From the NCBI GenBank assembly GCA_947497245.1, contig CANMFO010000001.1, forward strand, positions 1,612,001 through 1,676,000: a stretch of DNA of 64,000 nt. The letters are read 5' to 3'. The notes beneath the pieces are model-generated. The model did no database searches. It saw nothing but the letters and a program-made list of their open reading frames with translations, and was not told the DNA's origin. This DNA comes from an uncultured Flavobacteriaceae bacterium (GTDB lineage: Bacteria; Bacteroidota; Bacteroidia; Flavobacteriales; Flavobacteriaceae). Numbering within the stretch: the stretch's first letter is position 1; every line of letters starts with the position of its first letter. Shown piece by piece: positions 16,111-24,860 of this stretch. The translations under genes were made by a program, and so were the position numbers.

Positions 16111-17174
16111 GTAGCGAGAAATTGGTTGACCCCACCCAATATACTATAAAATTTGGTTTCGCTGTATTGTGGTTGGAGTTTTAAGGCGGCCATATCGCTG
16201 CGCTTTCCAGACTGGCACAGCAAGTAGACCGATGCATCCAAATCGATTCCCCGAAGCGCCCCGTCCAACTCGTCCAAAGGAATATGAATCGTATTGGGAA
16301 GGTGATAGGCCTCATACTCCGCAGGGGTCCTGACATCTATGATTTGGGCATTCCCGCCCTTCTCCAACACCTCTTGAAGTGCATCAACGGTGATATTCGG
16401 CACCGTGGCACAGGAATCCTCCCAGCCATATGAATCTTGCAATCGGGTCACTTTTAAGTTGGTTGGCCGAAGGGGAAAACTAATTTTTTGATAGGACTGT
16501 CGCAAACCGTCGAAAAGCAATAGTCGGCCCGAAAGCAGCTCCCCCAACCCTGTAATGAGCTTAACGGTCTCCAAGGCCTGAAGGTTGCCGACAATTCCAG
16601 GAATGATTCCCAGTACCCCATGCTCATTGCAGTTGGGCACCTCGTTTTCCTTGGGCATGGTCGGGAACAGACAACGGTAGGTAGGTCCACCCTGGCAATT
16701 GAAGACGCTCACCTGCCCTTCATAGCCATGCAATGCCCCATATACAAAAGGTTTTTTCAAAATCACGCAGGCATCGTTGGTCAGGTAGCGGGTAGGGAAA
16801 TTATCGGAAGTGTCCACGACCACATCGTAAGCCCCTATGAGTTCCAAGGCGTTTTCCACGTTCAAGAACGTTTCATGGCCCCTTAACTCCGTATCTGGGT
16901 TTTGGGCTTTCAAGCGGTTCAGGGCCACAGAAACTTTGGATCGGCCCACATCGGCATCGCCATAAAGCACTTGTCGATGAAGGTTGGTAACGGAAACCTT
17001 GTCATTGTCCACAATCCCCAAGGTACCCACGCCCATGGCATTCAGGTAGGTCAGCACGGGCACGCCCAGGCCTCCGGCCCCGATCACCAAAACTTTGGCG
17101 TCGGCCAGTTTCTTTTGGCCCTCCGGACCAAACTCTTTTAAAATGGTCTGTCTGGTATATCGTGCCGAATTCAT
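16101..17174 (-). CDS. moeB: MoeB/ThiF-type adenylyltransferase with rhodanese domain
   Basis: A 357-residue E1-like enzyme. Residues 1-240 are the ThiF/MoeB domain with the ATP loop GAGGLG (32-37), DNDKVSVTNLHRQ, SDNFPTRYLTND and the conserved Cys182 in VPNCNEHGVLG. Residues about 262-357 are a rhodanese domain with IDVRTPAEYEAYHLP and the active-site loop CQSGKRS (Cys320). It adenylylates the MoaD C-terminus and can receive sulfur on the rhodanese domain, like MoeZ or MOCS3. Of the four zinc cysteines of E. coli MoeB, the first is replaced (TYRC) and the last pair is missing, so zinc binding is probably lost. It overlaps mobA by four bases (ATGA). Confidence 0.92.
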   Translation of the reverse strand: MNSARYTRQTILKEFGPEGQKKLADAKVLVIGAGGLGVPVLTYLNAMGVGTLGIVDNDKVSVTNLHRQVLYGDADVGRSKVSVALNRLKAQNPDTELRGHETFLNVENALELIGAYDVVVDTSDNFPTRYLTNDACVILKKPFVYGALHGYEGQVSVFNCQGGPTYRCLFPTMPKENEVPNCNEHGVLGIIPGIVGNLQALETVKLITGLGELLSGRLLLFDGLRQSYQKISFPLRPTNLKVTRLQDSYGWEDSCATVPNITVDALQEVLEKGGNAQIIDVRTPAEYEAYHLPNTIHIPLDELDGALRGIDLDASVYLLCQSGKRSDMAALKLQPQYSETKFYSILGGVNQFLATCS

Positions 17175-17767
17175 ACCACTGCCAATTTTATCAAAGCCTC
17201 CCTGTATTCCTCCTCAGAATTTGCATTCAAGAGTACATGCCCGTTTTTGGGAAAAACCAATCGGGTATTGTTGTTGATCAAAAATTTACGTGGACAGCTA
17301 CCATTTCCGCTTTCCAGGTATGCAATGGAGTCTGCAAAGGCATGGGGTTCCCATATGGCGCACAGAGGTTCTGGCAATGGGTTTTCCTTTAGGGCAAAGG
17401 CCGTGGACATTGCCTTGGGGTCCCGTGCGGTAATCAGTTCCCGCAAGGCGGGAAGGTCCATCAATGGAAGGTCACAGGCCAGTACCAGCCACGCTGCTTC
17501 CGGATGACTTTTATGGGCGGAAAGGAGTCCGTTATAGGGCCCCTTGAATTCATTGCGGTCCACGATGGCCTGCATTTCGGGGGGCAACCCGTCTTGTTGG
17601 TCCTCCCTGAGGCTTACGAAGGTCCGTTCACAGACCTGGCCCAATAGGCCGTACAAATATTCGCGCTGGGGAATGCCATGATAGGGAATCAGTCCCTTAT
17701 CCGTTCCCATGCGCGTACTTTTCCCCCCGGATAGCACCAATCCGTAAAGCTTAGCGATTGAAGTCAT
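17171..17767 (-). CDS. mobA: MobA-like molybdenum cofactor nucleotidyltransferase
   Basis: A 198-residue NTP transferase with the MobA N-terminal motif VLSGGKSTRMGTDKG and ACDLPLMDLPAL for metal binding. MobA-family enzymes attach GMP (or CMP in MocA) to Mo-molybdopterin. CO dehydrogenases use the cytosine form, so this protein could be the CTP-using variant; the sequence alone does not settle it. The frame is open further upstream, but the ATG at 17767, preceded by GGGAGGG, fits the family start. It overlaps moaC by 17 bases and moeB by four. Confidence 0.9.
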   Translation of the reverse strand: MTSIAKLYGLVLSGGKSTRMGTDKGLIPYHGIPQREYLYGLLGQVCERTFVSLREDQQDGLPPEMQAIVDRNEFKGPYNGLLSAHKSHPEAAWLVLACDLPLMDLPALRELITARDPKAMSTAFALKENPLPEPLCAIWEPHAFADSIAYLESGNGSCPRKFLINNNTRLVFPKNGHVLLNANSEEEYREALIKLAVV

Positions 17768-18224
17768 GTTTCCCTCCCGTTTTTTGTTCCAGTTGAATTT
17801 CAGAAATGGTAATGTCGTGCGAAAGCGCCTTGCACATATCGTAAACGGTAAGCGCACTCACTGAGACCCCGGTCAGGGCTTCCATTTCAACCCCTGTCTG
17901 TTCGTTGCACTTCACCCTGCAGACGATTTGCAGGGCATTGGGTATCGGTTCGATGTCAATCTGTATTTTTGACAAGTTCAGTTGATGGCAGAGCGGAACA
18001 AGTTCAGCCGTTTTCTTGACCGCTTGAATACCGGCAATCACTGCGGTTTGGACAATACTTCCCTTGGTTCCCAAAAAATCCTGTGAAGCCAGTTTGGCAA
18101 AAACATCGGGTGGAAAACGAACCTTCCCCGATGCCACGGCGGTCCGTACGGTAGGCCGTTTGTTCGATACATCCACCATGGATGCCTTCCCTGCCTCATC
18201 GATATGTGAAAGTTCCTTTGCCAT
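17751..18224 (-). CDS. moaC: MoaC, cyclic pyranopterin monophosphate synthase
   Basis: A 157-residue MoaC with the family motifs MVDVSNKRPTVRTA, KKTAELVPLCHQL and the GVEMEALTGVSVSALTVYDMCKA core with catalytic Lys and Asp residues. It converts the MoaA product into cyclic pyranopterin monophosphate. It is the third gene of the moaD-moaE-moaC-mobA-moeB-TSUP operon. Confidence 0.95.
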   Translation of the reverse strand: MAKELSHIDEAGKASMVDVSNKRPTVRTAVASGKVRFPPDVFAKLASQDFLGTKGSIVQTAVIAGIQAVKKTAELVPLCHQLNLSKIQIDIEPIPNALQIVCRVKCNEQTGVEMEALTGVSVSALTVYDMCKALSHDITISEIQLEQKTGGKHDFNR

Positions 18225-18268
18225 TTAATTATCCAAGTACGTTTACAGGTCTTAAGGGACACCCGGGC

Positions 18269-18688
18269 CTAGGGATGGGCAGATACCCAAACCGTTTTGT
18301 TCCTAAAGATTTCCTTCTTCCAAATCGGTACGGTCTGTTTGAGGGTATCGATTAAAAAGCGACAGGCCGCAAAACAGGCATCGCGATGCGCGGATGAGGC
18401 CCCAACAACCACTACCGGCTCCTCAACCTCCTTGACCCCGACCGCATGGCGTACGACCACCCGGTTCAGCTCCCATTTTTTGGTAGCTTCCATCGCTATT
18501 TTTTCCATTTCCTTCAGGGCCATCGCCTTATAGGTCTCAAACTCCAGGGAGATCACTTCTTCCTTCCCGGTGAATTCCCGAACGGACCCCACGAATACGC
18601 AGCTGCCCCCGCTCCCGGGATGTGAAAGTTCTGCATAGACCTGTGCCACATCAATGGCCTCTACAATTTCAATTTTTATCCGTTCCAT
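18269..18688 (-). CDS. moaE: MoaE, molybdopterin synthase catalytic subunit
   Basis: A 139-residue MoaE. GGSCVFVGSVREFTG matches the N-terminal strand, the core has VVVRHAVGVKEVEEPVVVVGASSAHRDAC, and the conserved catalytic lysines sit in LKQTVPIWKKEIF. Together with MoaD it puts the dithiolene sulfurs into the pterin. Its ATG overlaps the last base of the moaD stop region. Confidence 0.95.
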   Translation of the reverse strand: MERIKIEIVEAIDVAQVYAELSHPGSGGSCVFVGSVREFTGKEEVISLEFETYKAMALKEMEKIAMEATKKWELNRVVVRHAVGVKEVEEPVVVVGASSAHRDACFAACRFLIDTLKQTVPIWKKEIFRNKTVWVSAHP

Positions 18689-18930
18689 CAGCCACCACTT
18701 ACCGGGGGAATAACTGCAATTTCGTCCCCGCTGCCCAAAGATACATCATCTGCGGCATATTCACTGTTGACGGCGATTGCCAGGGAAGACAGTTTGCCGA
18801 ATTCTGGAAAGGCGCCGACCAAAAATGTCTTGAGCTCCGCTACGGAACCGGGGAACCTGTTCCCGCCGGTAATGTCCAGTTCGGGTTTCCCCACAATATC
18901 CTTCGCTATTCCAAATAACAGTACTTTCAT
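18688..18930 (-). CDS. moaD: MoaD, molybdopterin synthase sulfur carrier
   Basis: An 80-residue ubiquitin-like protein with the C-terminal IPPVSGG. The double glycine is the end that MoeB adenylylates and that carries the thiocarboxylate used by MoaE. It is the first gene of the minus-strand molybdopterin operon. Confidence 0.93.
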   Translation of the reverse strand: MKVLLFGIAKDIVGKPELDITGGNRFPGSVAELKTFLVGAFPEFGKLSSLAIAVNSEYAADDVSLGSGDEIAVIPPVSGG

Positions 18931-19001
18931 ATATTTTTCTTTTTCGCCGTATATCCTAAAATAGTGAAAAAATAATTCTTCGTTTCTGGATTAGGGGTTT
19001 T

Positions 19002-19817
19002 TTAACCTTTTTTCCCAACCGCTGTTACAGCGTGTTCCGGTTTGGCGTAAAAAGCTGCCGGTTTCGCTTTTTCGCTCAATGACACGTTTTCGAAACGTGC
19101 CGTGCCCCCTGCTGCTTTGATGTCCCTTCCCTCATATTCGTGCCAGGTAATCGATCTGGGGAGCACAAGTCCGTCCAACAGGGCCCAATCGTTGTAGCGG
19201 ATCCAGCGTATGTTATCGGATTTCTGCCCGCTCCGATAGGTGACCGTATAGCCCAACCAGGCCATTTGATGTGTATCCGGGTCGAAATGGACGAAATACT
19301 CATCTTTGGGCGACGCCCCGATCCCATCGCCATACCCGATACGGATCCCGGGATAGTATTTTCCCTCGTATTCCAGGTTTTCCGTCTCCCCATAATGAAT
19401 GCCGTCGTCTCCCAATACAAAGGGCATTGCATAGAAATAGAACATCAGGTTATGGTAAAATACAGGGTCGCCCTTATAGGTCTTTTCCCGATCCAACAGC
19501 CAAACTTCCGAACCATCAAAACCCATGGAAATGGCGCCCATGTCAATTCGGTCTCTCCTTGAATGTAAATCAACGGTATGCCTTTCCCCAAATTCCCCTT
19601 CCTTTTCTGCAGGCATTTCAAATATCAGGGTTTTTTTGCTTTTCCATACCTCGATACCGCCATGGGCATCAAAAACCTTTGTCAAATCTTCGGGAAAGGG
19701 TGTTTCGGCCGTTTCGGACCCCTGTCCCCCAGGTTCCACTTTTGTTTCCTTGGGCAACTCTTTACAGGATATGGCCATGGTCGTGAGGACGGCCAACAAA
19801 ATTCGTTTTGTGCTCAT
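19002..19817 (-). CDS. Predicted lipoprotein of the DUF6503 type
   Basis: A 271-residue exported lipoprotein. The signal sequence MSTKRILLAVLTTMAISC ends with a lipobox-like AISC. The mature part has a conserved-looking FDAHGGIEVWKSKKTL start, then beta-rich sequence with repeated DGSEVWLLD and FDPDTHQMAWLGYTV segments. It resembles outer-membrane lipoprotein families found in Bacteroidota (DUF6503-like), possibly with a LolA/LppX-like half-barrel. The function is unknown. An ATG six codons upstream would break the signal peptide layout, so 19817 was chosen. It is divergent from the methyltransferase gene. Confidence 0.8.
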   Translation of the reverse strand: MSTKRILLAVLTTMAISCKELPKETKVEPGGQGSETAETPFPEDLTKVFDAHGGIEVWKSKKTLIFEMPAEKEGEFGERHTVDLHSRRDRIDMGAISMGFDGSEVWLLDREKTYKGDPVFYHNLMFYFYAMPFVLGDDGIHYGETENLEYEGKYYPGIRIGYGDGIGASPKDEYFVHFDPDTHQMAWLGYTVTYRSGQKSDNIRWIRYNDWALLDGLVLPRSITWHEYEGRDIKAAGGTARFENVSLSEKAKPAAFYAKPEHAVTAVGKKG

Positions 19818-19872
19818 TGTTCTTTGGTTTTGCAATATGTCGGGGAAGCGGTAAATTGTTTACGCAATCACG

Positions 19873-19880
19873 TATTTTTG
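19873..19880 (+). promoter_or_regulatory. -7 element before the RNA methyltransferase
   Basis: TATTTTTG matches TAnnTTTG and ends five bases before the ATG, which would give a very short or no leader. A TTG lies 14 bases further upstream, which is shorter than the usual spacing, so the promoter is only possible. Confidence 0.35.
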
Positions 19881-19885
19881 TGTTC

Positions 19886-20749
19886 ATGGACAAAATTAAG
19901 CAAATCAGCAGCCTACAGAATAGCTTGGTCAAGAAAGTTTTGCAACTTCAGGAGAAGTCCCGAGAACGAAAAAAGACAGGCCTTTTTGTATTGGAGGGAA
20001 TACGGGAACTGCAATTGGCCCTAAAGGGAAATTACCAAATCACCTCTGTGCTGTTCCTGGCGGAACTCCTTCCCGAAAAGGAAGTTTCCGTCCTTTTTGA
20101 GGGAACTGCATTTCGGCCCGAGATCACTGAAGTATCCAAAGAGGTGTACCAAAAGCTGGCCTATCGGGAGACCACGGAAGGCCTTATTGCCCTGGCAGTC
20201 GCCAAATTACATTCCTTGGACCAATTGGTCCCCAAAACCGGAAACCCCCTTATACTTGTTGCGGAAGCTCCAGAAAAGCCGGGGAACATTGGTGCACTCC
20301 TACGCACGGCCGATGCGGCCAACGTAGATGCCGTTATCATCGCCAACCCAAAGACCGATCTTTACAATCCGAATGTCATACGGTCCAGCATCGGTTGTAT
20401 CTTCACCAATCCGCTGGCAACGGGAAGCACGGCCGAGGTCATTGCCTATTTAAAGAAAAAAAACATATCTATTTACTGTGCTGCCCTATCGGCCTCCCAA
20501 AGCTATGTGGAAATTGACTTTACCGTGCCAGTAGCCATTGTTGTGGGTACAGAGTCCGTCGGCCTTTCCCCGGCCTGGTTGGAGCAATCGCATCAAAACA
20601 TCATCATTCCCATGCAGGGCGAAATCGACTCCATGAACGTTTCCGTATCGGCGGCAATACTTATCTTTGAGGCGAAGCGACAAAGGGGGTTTCCAATTAC
20701 TCCCCTAAAAGCTTCAAAGCAGCCAAGCCAGAATAATAGAAACAAATAA
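19886..20749 (+). CDS. TrmH/SpoU family RNA 2'-O-methyltransferase
   Basis: A 287-residue SpoU-class (SPOUT) methyltransferase. The N-terminal substrate-binding domain has KVLQLQEKSRERKKTGLFVLEG. The knotted catalytic domain shows the three SpoU motifs: PGNIGALLRTADAANVD, IVVGTESVGLS and IPMQGEIDSMNVSVSAAI. It methylates ribose 2'-O in rRNA or tRNA; which site cannot be told. The chosen ATG at 19886 starts the conserved region; the frame is open upstream without homology. Confidence 0.92.
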   Translation: MDKIKQISSLQNSLVKKVLQLQEKSRERKKTGLFVLEGIRELQLALKGNYQITSVLFLAELLPEKEVSVLFEGTAFRPEITEVSKEVYQKLAYRETTEGLIALAVAKLHSLDQLVPKTGNPLILVAEAPEKPGNIGALLRTADAANVDAVIIANPKTDLYNPNVIRSSIGCIFTNPLATGSTAEVIAYLKKKNISIYCAALSASQSYVEIDFTVPVAIVVGTESVGLSPAWLEQSHQNIIIPMQGEIDSMNVSVSAAILIFEAKRQRGFPITPLKASKQPSQNNRNK

Positions 20750-20760
20750 CACCAAGACCG

Positions 20761-21987
20761 TTGAGCAACCTATTTTACATTATCATTGGTATTCTTGTGC
20801 TCCAATTTTTTGTCGAGACCCTTTTGGATTACCTGAACGCCACACGCTACGCCGATCCGGTCCCTAAGGAACTGGATGACGTTTTTGACGCCGCGGAATA
20901 CCAAAAATCCCAAGATTATAAAAACACCAAATATCAATTTGGCATATACAGCTCCACATTCTCTTTTATGCTCACCTTGGGGTTTTTACTTTTCGGGGGA
21001 TTCGAATGGGTGGACCAACTCGTTCGGGGAATGACGGACAGCACTATTTTAATGGCACTGTTGTTCTTTGGGATCATCATGATAGGAAGCGATATCGTCA
21101 CCCTGCCCTTTTCATATTATTCCACCTTTGTGATCGAGGGGAGATTTGGGTTCAACAAGACCACTAGGGTATTGTTTTTGGCCGACAAGGTCAAGGGATG
21201 GCTTATGACCGTCCTTCTTGGGGGAAGCGTGCTGGCTCTCGTCATCTGGTTCTACCAATGGGCCGGGGACCAGTTCTGGATCTATGCCTGGATCTTGGTG
21301 GCCTTGTTTTCCGTGTTCATGAACCTTTTTTACAGCAAATTGATCGTACCCCTTTTCAACAAACAAACGCCCTTGGAAGCCGGAAGCCTGAAGCACAAAA
21401 TTGAAAGGTATGCCAAAGATGTGGGCTTTGATCTTAGGAATATTTTTGTCATCGACGGTTCCAAGCGTTCCACCAAGGCCAACGCGTATTTTTCCGGGTT
21501 TGGAAAAGAAAAACGGGTGACCCTTTACGACACGCTGATCCACGATTTGGAGGAAGAGGAAATCGTAGCCGTTTTGGCCCACGAGGTAGGCCATTACAAA
21601 CGAAAACACATCGTTTTCAATCTTGGCGCATCCATACTCTTGACCGGCCTGACCCTGTTCATATTGTCGCTTTTCATCAACCATCCCGAGGTATCCATGG
21701 CCATTGGGGTGTCGCAGCCCAGTTTTCACGCCGCATTGATCGGGTTTGGGATCTTGTACAGTCCAATCTCGGAGATCACCGGATTGGTCATGAACCACCT
21801 CTCTAGAAAGTTCGAGTATCAGGCCGATGATTACGCAAAAAACACCTATGCCGCCATGCCTTTGATCAGCTCCCTCAAAAAGCTCTCAAAGAACAGTCTG
21901 AGCAACCTCACTCCCCACCCTGCCTATGTTTTCATGCACTATTCGCACCCTCCCCTAGTGGATAGGATCAAGAACCTGAAAAGGTAG
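20761..21987 (+). CDS. M48 family metallopeptidase (Ste24/CAAX protease-like)
   Basis: A 408-residue integral membrane zinc protease of the Ste24 type. The N-terminal half has several membrane helices and the NATRYADPVP segment of the family. The zinc site is HEVGH (274-278) with a distal glutamate in EYQADDYA. It probably degrades or processes misfolded membrane proteins. The only fitting start is TTG at 20761, 11 bases after the methyltransferase stop, so the two genes may be cotranscribed. Confidence 0.9.
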   Translation: MSNLFYIIIGILVLQFFVETLLDYLNATRYADPVPKELDDVFDAAEYQKSQDYKNTKYQFGIYSSTFSFMLTLGFLLFGGFEWVDQLVRGMTDSTILMALLFFGIIMIGSDIVTLPFSYYSTFVIEGRFGFNKTTRVLFLADKVKGWLMTVLLGGSVLALVIWFYQWAGDQFWIYAWILVALFSVFMNLFYSKLIVPLFNKQTPLEAGSLKHKIERYAKDVGFDLRNIFVIDGSKRSTKANAYFSGFGKEKRVTLYDTLIHDLEEEEIVAVLAHEVGHYKRKHIVFNLGASILLTGLTLFILSLFINHPEVSMAIGVSQPSFHAALIGFGILYSPISEITGLVMNHLSRKFEYQADDYAKNTYAAMPLISSLKKLSKNSLSNLTPHPAYVFMHYSHPPLVDRIKNLKR

Positions 21988-22007
21988 ATGGCCTGAAATG
22001 AACCCGA

Positions 22008-22035
22008 ATCCCGAACACGGTATAAAATTCGGGAT
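22008..22035. other. Inverted repeat after the M48 gene
   Basis: ATCCCGAA (22008-22015) and TTCGGGAT (22028-22035) form an 8-bp stem around 12 bases, 20 bases after the M48 stop. There is no T-run, so it is at best a weak terminator. Confidence 0.4.
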
Positions 22036-22074
22036 AGAATGACCTCTTACACCGACAAACGGGCATACTTTTTG

Positions 22075-22105
22075 TTGTATAGTACTAAGGATTATGGTAC
22101 TTTTA
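22075..22105 (+). promoter_or_regulatory. Probable promoter of the (p)ppGpp synthetase gene
   Basis: TTG (22075-22077), 20 bases, then TACTTTTA (22098-22105) fits the Bacteroidota promoter with one mismatch. The -7 element ends only seven bases before the ATG, so the transcript would have almost no leader. Confidence 0.5.
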
Positions 22106-22112
22106 ATATAGT

Positions 22113-24317
22113 ATGACACAGACGGCTTTAGAAATAGAGAACAAGGAAATCACCAAGCAGTACAAGGAATTGCTGCGCATAAGTTATCAGACCCTGTCGG
22201 CCGCCGACAAAAAACTGATACGATCTGCGTTCGAAGTGGCTTTGGACGCCCACAAGGATCAGCGACGAAAGTCTGGGGAAGCCTATATCTTCCACCCTAT
22301 TGCCGTGGCCAAGATCGTGGCCTCCGAGATCGGCCTCGATGCCATATCGATAGCCTCGGCCCTTTTGCACGATGTTGTGGAAGATACCGAATATACCCTG
22401 GATGACATAGAACGGATGTTCGGGGAGACCGTGGCCCGCATTGTTGACGGATTGACCAAGATCGCCCACCTCAAAAAAGACATGAACATCTCCCAGCAGG
22501 CGGAGAATTTCAGAAAAATGTTGCTTACCCTACATGATGATGTACGGGTCATCATCATCAAGATCGCCGACCGCTATCACAACATGCTCACCATGGATGC
22601 CATGCCTGAGCACAAGCAGGTGAAAATGGCCTCCGAGACGCTCTATATCTACGCCCCTTTGGCCCATAGGATCGGACTTTATAACATCAAGACCGAGTTG
22701 GAGGATCTTAGCCTCAAGTATACCGAGCCCGAAGTATATGAGGACATTCTGGGCAAAATGGAAGAATCCAAAGAAGAGCAACTCGCCTATATCGAAGCCT
22801 TTAAAAAGGTGATCGAGAACTCCCTGGACGAGGAAAAATTGGAATATGTGATCAAAGGTCGGATGAAGTCCATTTTTTCAATGCGAAAAAAAATGCAGGC
22901 ACAGAATGTGTCCTTCGATGAGATCTTCGACAAGTTCGCCATCCGAATCATCTATCAATCGGACGATCACAACGAGAAGTTTTTGGCATGGAAAATCTAC
23001 TCTATCGTTACCGATCATTTTACACCCAACCCCGTTCGCCTTCGGGATTGGATTTCCTCGCCAAAATCTACGGGATACGAGGCCTTGCATATCACCGTTA
23101 TGGGTCCGGAGGGAAAATGGGTGGAGGTCCAGATCCGCAGTGAGCGCATGCATGAAATTGCGGAAAAGGGCTATGCCGCGCATTTTAAATACAAGCACGG
23201 TGAGCAAAAAGAGCAGGGAATCGAGGATTGGCTCAACAAATTGCAGGAAGCCCTGGAAAATGCCAACACCAATGCCGTGGATTTTGTTGAAGAGTTTAAA
23301 CTGAACCTCTATGCCAAGGAAATATTTGTGTTTACCCCAAAAGGGGAGTTGAAATCCCTTCCCAAAGGGGCCACCCCGTTAGATTTTGCCTTCAATATAC
23401 ACACCGAGGTCGGGATGCGTACGCGAGGGGCCAAGGTAAACGGAAAATTGGTTCCCCTGGGCACGCCCCTGAACAGCGGGGACCAGGTAGAGATCATTAC
23501 TTCCGATCAGGCAAAACCGAATCAAAACTGGTTGGACTATGCCACCACGGCCCGGGCGAGATCCAAGATCAAATCTTCCCTCAGGGACGAGCAAAAGGCC
23601 ATTGCCATGGATGGCAAGGAGGTACTTAGAAGAAAATTGAGGACCCAAAAAATATCGCTGAACGAGGATACCGTGAACAAAATGGTGATCTACTTCAAGT
23701 TAAAAACCAGTTTGGATCTTTTTTACAGGGTGGGCACCGGAGCTATCGACAACCAAATGATCAAAGACTTTGCCTCCTCGTACAGCAATGCGTTCATCAG
23801 TTTCTTTAAAAATAAAATTAGGAGAAATCCGGCTCCCGAGGATATCAACAAAGATGAGATCACGTCGAAATACGATATGCTCGTGTTCGGGAAGGACGAG
23901 GAAAAACTGGATTATAAACTTTCGCAGTGCTGCAATCCGATTCCAGGTGACGAAGTTTTTGGTTTTATCAGCGTTAACGAAGGAATTAAGGTCCATAAGA
24001 AGAATTGTCCCAACGCCATTTCGCTGCAAAGTAACTATGCCTACCGCATCATCAGTGCCAAATGGATCGATTCCTCCCAAGAAGAGTTCCAGTCGGAGAT
24101 AAAACTCACGGGAATCGATAATCTTGGATTGGTAAGCGAGATCACGGAGGTCATTTCCGACAATATGCACGTGAACATGCGCAACCTCAACTTCAGCACG
24201 GACGGTGGAACCTTTACCGGTAGAATTACGGTCGTGGTAAAAAATAACGGGATCCTCAAGAAATTGATCACCAATCTGAAGCAGATAGATGGCATAGACA
24301 AAGTCACCCGGATTTAA
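22113..24317 (+). CDS. Bifunctional (p)ppGpp synthetase/hydrolase, RelA/SpoT family
   Basis: A 734-residue long RSH protein, the usual length. The HD hydrolase domain keeps SALLHDVVEDT and IKIADRYHNM. The synthetase domain has GRMKSIFSMRKKM, FDKFAIRII and SSPKSTGYEALHI. Then come a TGS domain (KEIFVFTPKGELKSLPKG), the helical and zinc-finger-like region (LSQCCNPIPGDEVFG) and a C-terminal ACT domain. Since the HD site is intact, it should both make and degrade (p)ppGpp and run the stringent response. It is followed by fur. Confidence 0.95.
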   Translation: MTQTALEIENKEITKQYKELLRISYQTLSAADKKLIRSAFEVALDAHKDQRRKSGEAYIFHPIAVAKIVASEIGLDAISIASALLHDVVEDTEYTLDDIERMFGETVARIVDGLTKIAHLKKDMNISQQAENFRKMLLTLHDDVRVIIIKIADRYHNMLTMDAMPEHKQVKMASETLYIYAPLAHRIGLYNIKTELEDLSLKYTEPEVYEDILGKMEESKEEQLAYIEAFKKVIENSLDEEKLEYVIKGRMKSIFSMRKKMQAQNVSFDEIFDKFAIRIIYQSDDHNEKFLAWKIYSIVTDHFTPNPVRLRDWISSPKSTGYEALHITVMGPEGKWVEVQIRSERMHEIAEKGYAAHFKYKHGEQKEQGIEDWLNKLQEALENANTNAVDFVEEFKLNLYAKEIFVFTPKGELKSLPKGATPLDFAFNIHTEVGMRTRGAKVNGKLVPLGTPLNSGDQVEIITSDQAKPNQNWLDYATTARARSKIKSSLRDEQKAIAMDGKEVLRRKLRTQKISLNEDTVNKMVIYFKLKTSLDLFYRVGTGAIDNQMIKDFASSYSNAFISFFKNKIRRNPAPEDINKDEITSKYDMLVFGKDEEKLDYKLSQCCNPIPGDEVFGFISVNEGIKVHKKNCPNAISLQSNYAYRIISAKWIDSSQEEFQSEIKLTGIDNLGLVSEITEVISDNMHVNMRNLNFSTDGGTFTGRITVVVKNNGILKKLITNLKQIDGIDKVTRI

Positions 24318-24325
24318 TGAAGGTT

Positions 24326-24359
24326 TGGAAATGGAATCAAAATTTAACTGTACATTTGC
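24326..24359 (+). promoter_or_regulatory. Possible promoter of fur
   Basis: TACATTTG (24352-24359) is a perfect -7 element. A TTG at 24326-24328 lies 23 bases upstream, at the long end of allowed spacing. The leader to the fur ATG would be about 20 bases. Confidence 0.45.
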
Positions 24360-24384
24360 AAATTGAGACGAAGGGAATCCAGCT

Positions 24385-24840
24385 ATGGCAACCAATAAAA
24401 ATCAGGAAATAGTAAAGAACGTATTTACTTCCTTTTTGGAAGATAACGGGCATAGGAAAACCCCCGAACGCTATGCCATACTTCAAGAAATCTACGAAAG
24501 CGACGAACATTTCGATATAGAATCCCTCTATATCAATATGAAAAACAAAAACTACCGGGTCAGCCGCGCCACGCTTTACAACACCATAGAATTGCTATTG
24601 GATTGCAAATTGGTACGCAAACACCAATTTGGCAAGAACCAGGCGCAGTACGAGAAGTCGTATTTTGACCGACAGCACGACCATGTGATCTTGACGGATA
24701 CCGGGGAGGTCGTAGAGTTCTGCGACCCGCGCATACAATCGATCAAAAAGACCATTGAAGAGGTTTTCAATATTAAGATCAACAACCACTCGCTCTACTT
24801 TTATGGCACCAGGAACAAAGAGGAAAAAACAAAAAACTAA
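24385..24840 (+). CDS. Fur family transcriptional regulator
   Basis: A 151-residue Fur-family repressor with a winged helix ([14 protein letters not shown], then [14 protein letters not shown]) and the metal-sensing segment [20 protein letters not shown]. It lacks the paired CxxC zinc motifs of E. coli Fur. It likely senses iron or a related metal and controls uptake genes. Fur, Zur and PerR cannot be told apart with certainty here. It lies 20 bases upstream of purA and could be cotranscribed with it. Confidence 0.9.
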   Translation: MATNKNQEIVKNVFTSFLEDNGHRKTPERYAILQEIYESDEHFDIESLYINMKNKNYRVSRATLYNTIELLLDCKLVRKHQFGKNQAQYEKSYFDRQHDHVILTDTGEVVEFCDPRIQSIKKTIEEVFNIKINNHSLYFYGTRNKEEKTKN

Positions 24841-24860
24841 CCGATAAGAAGAACACTATA

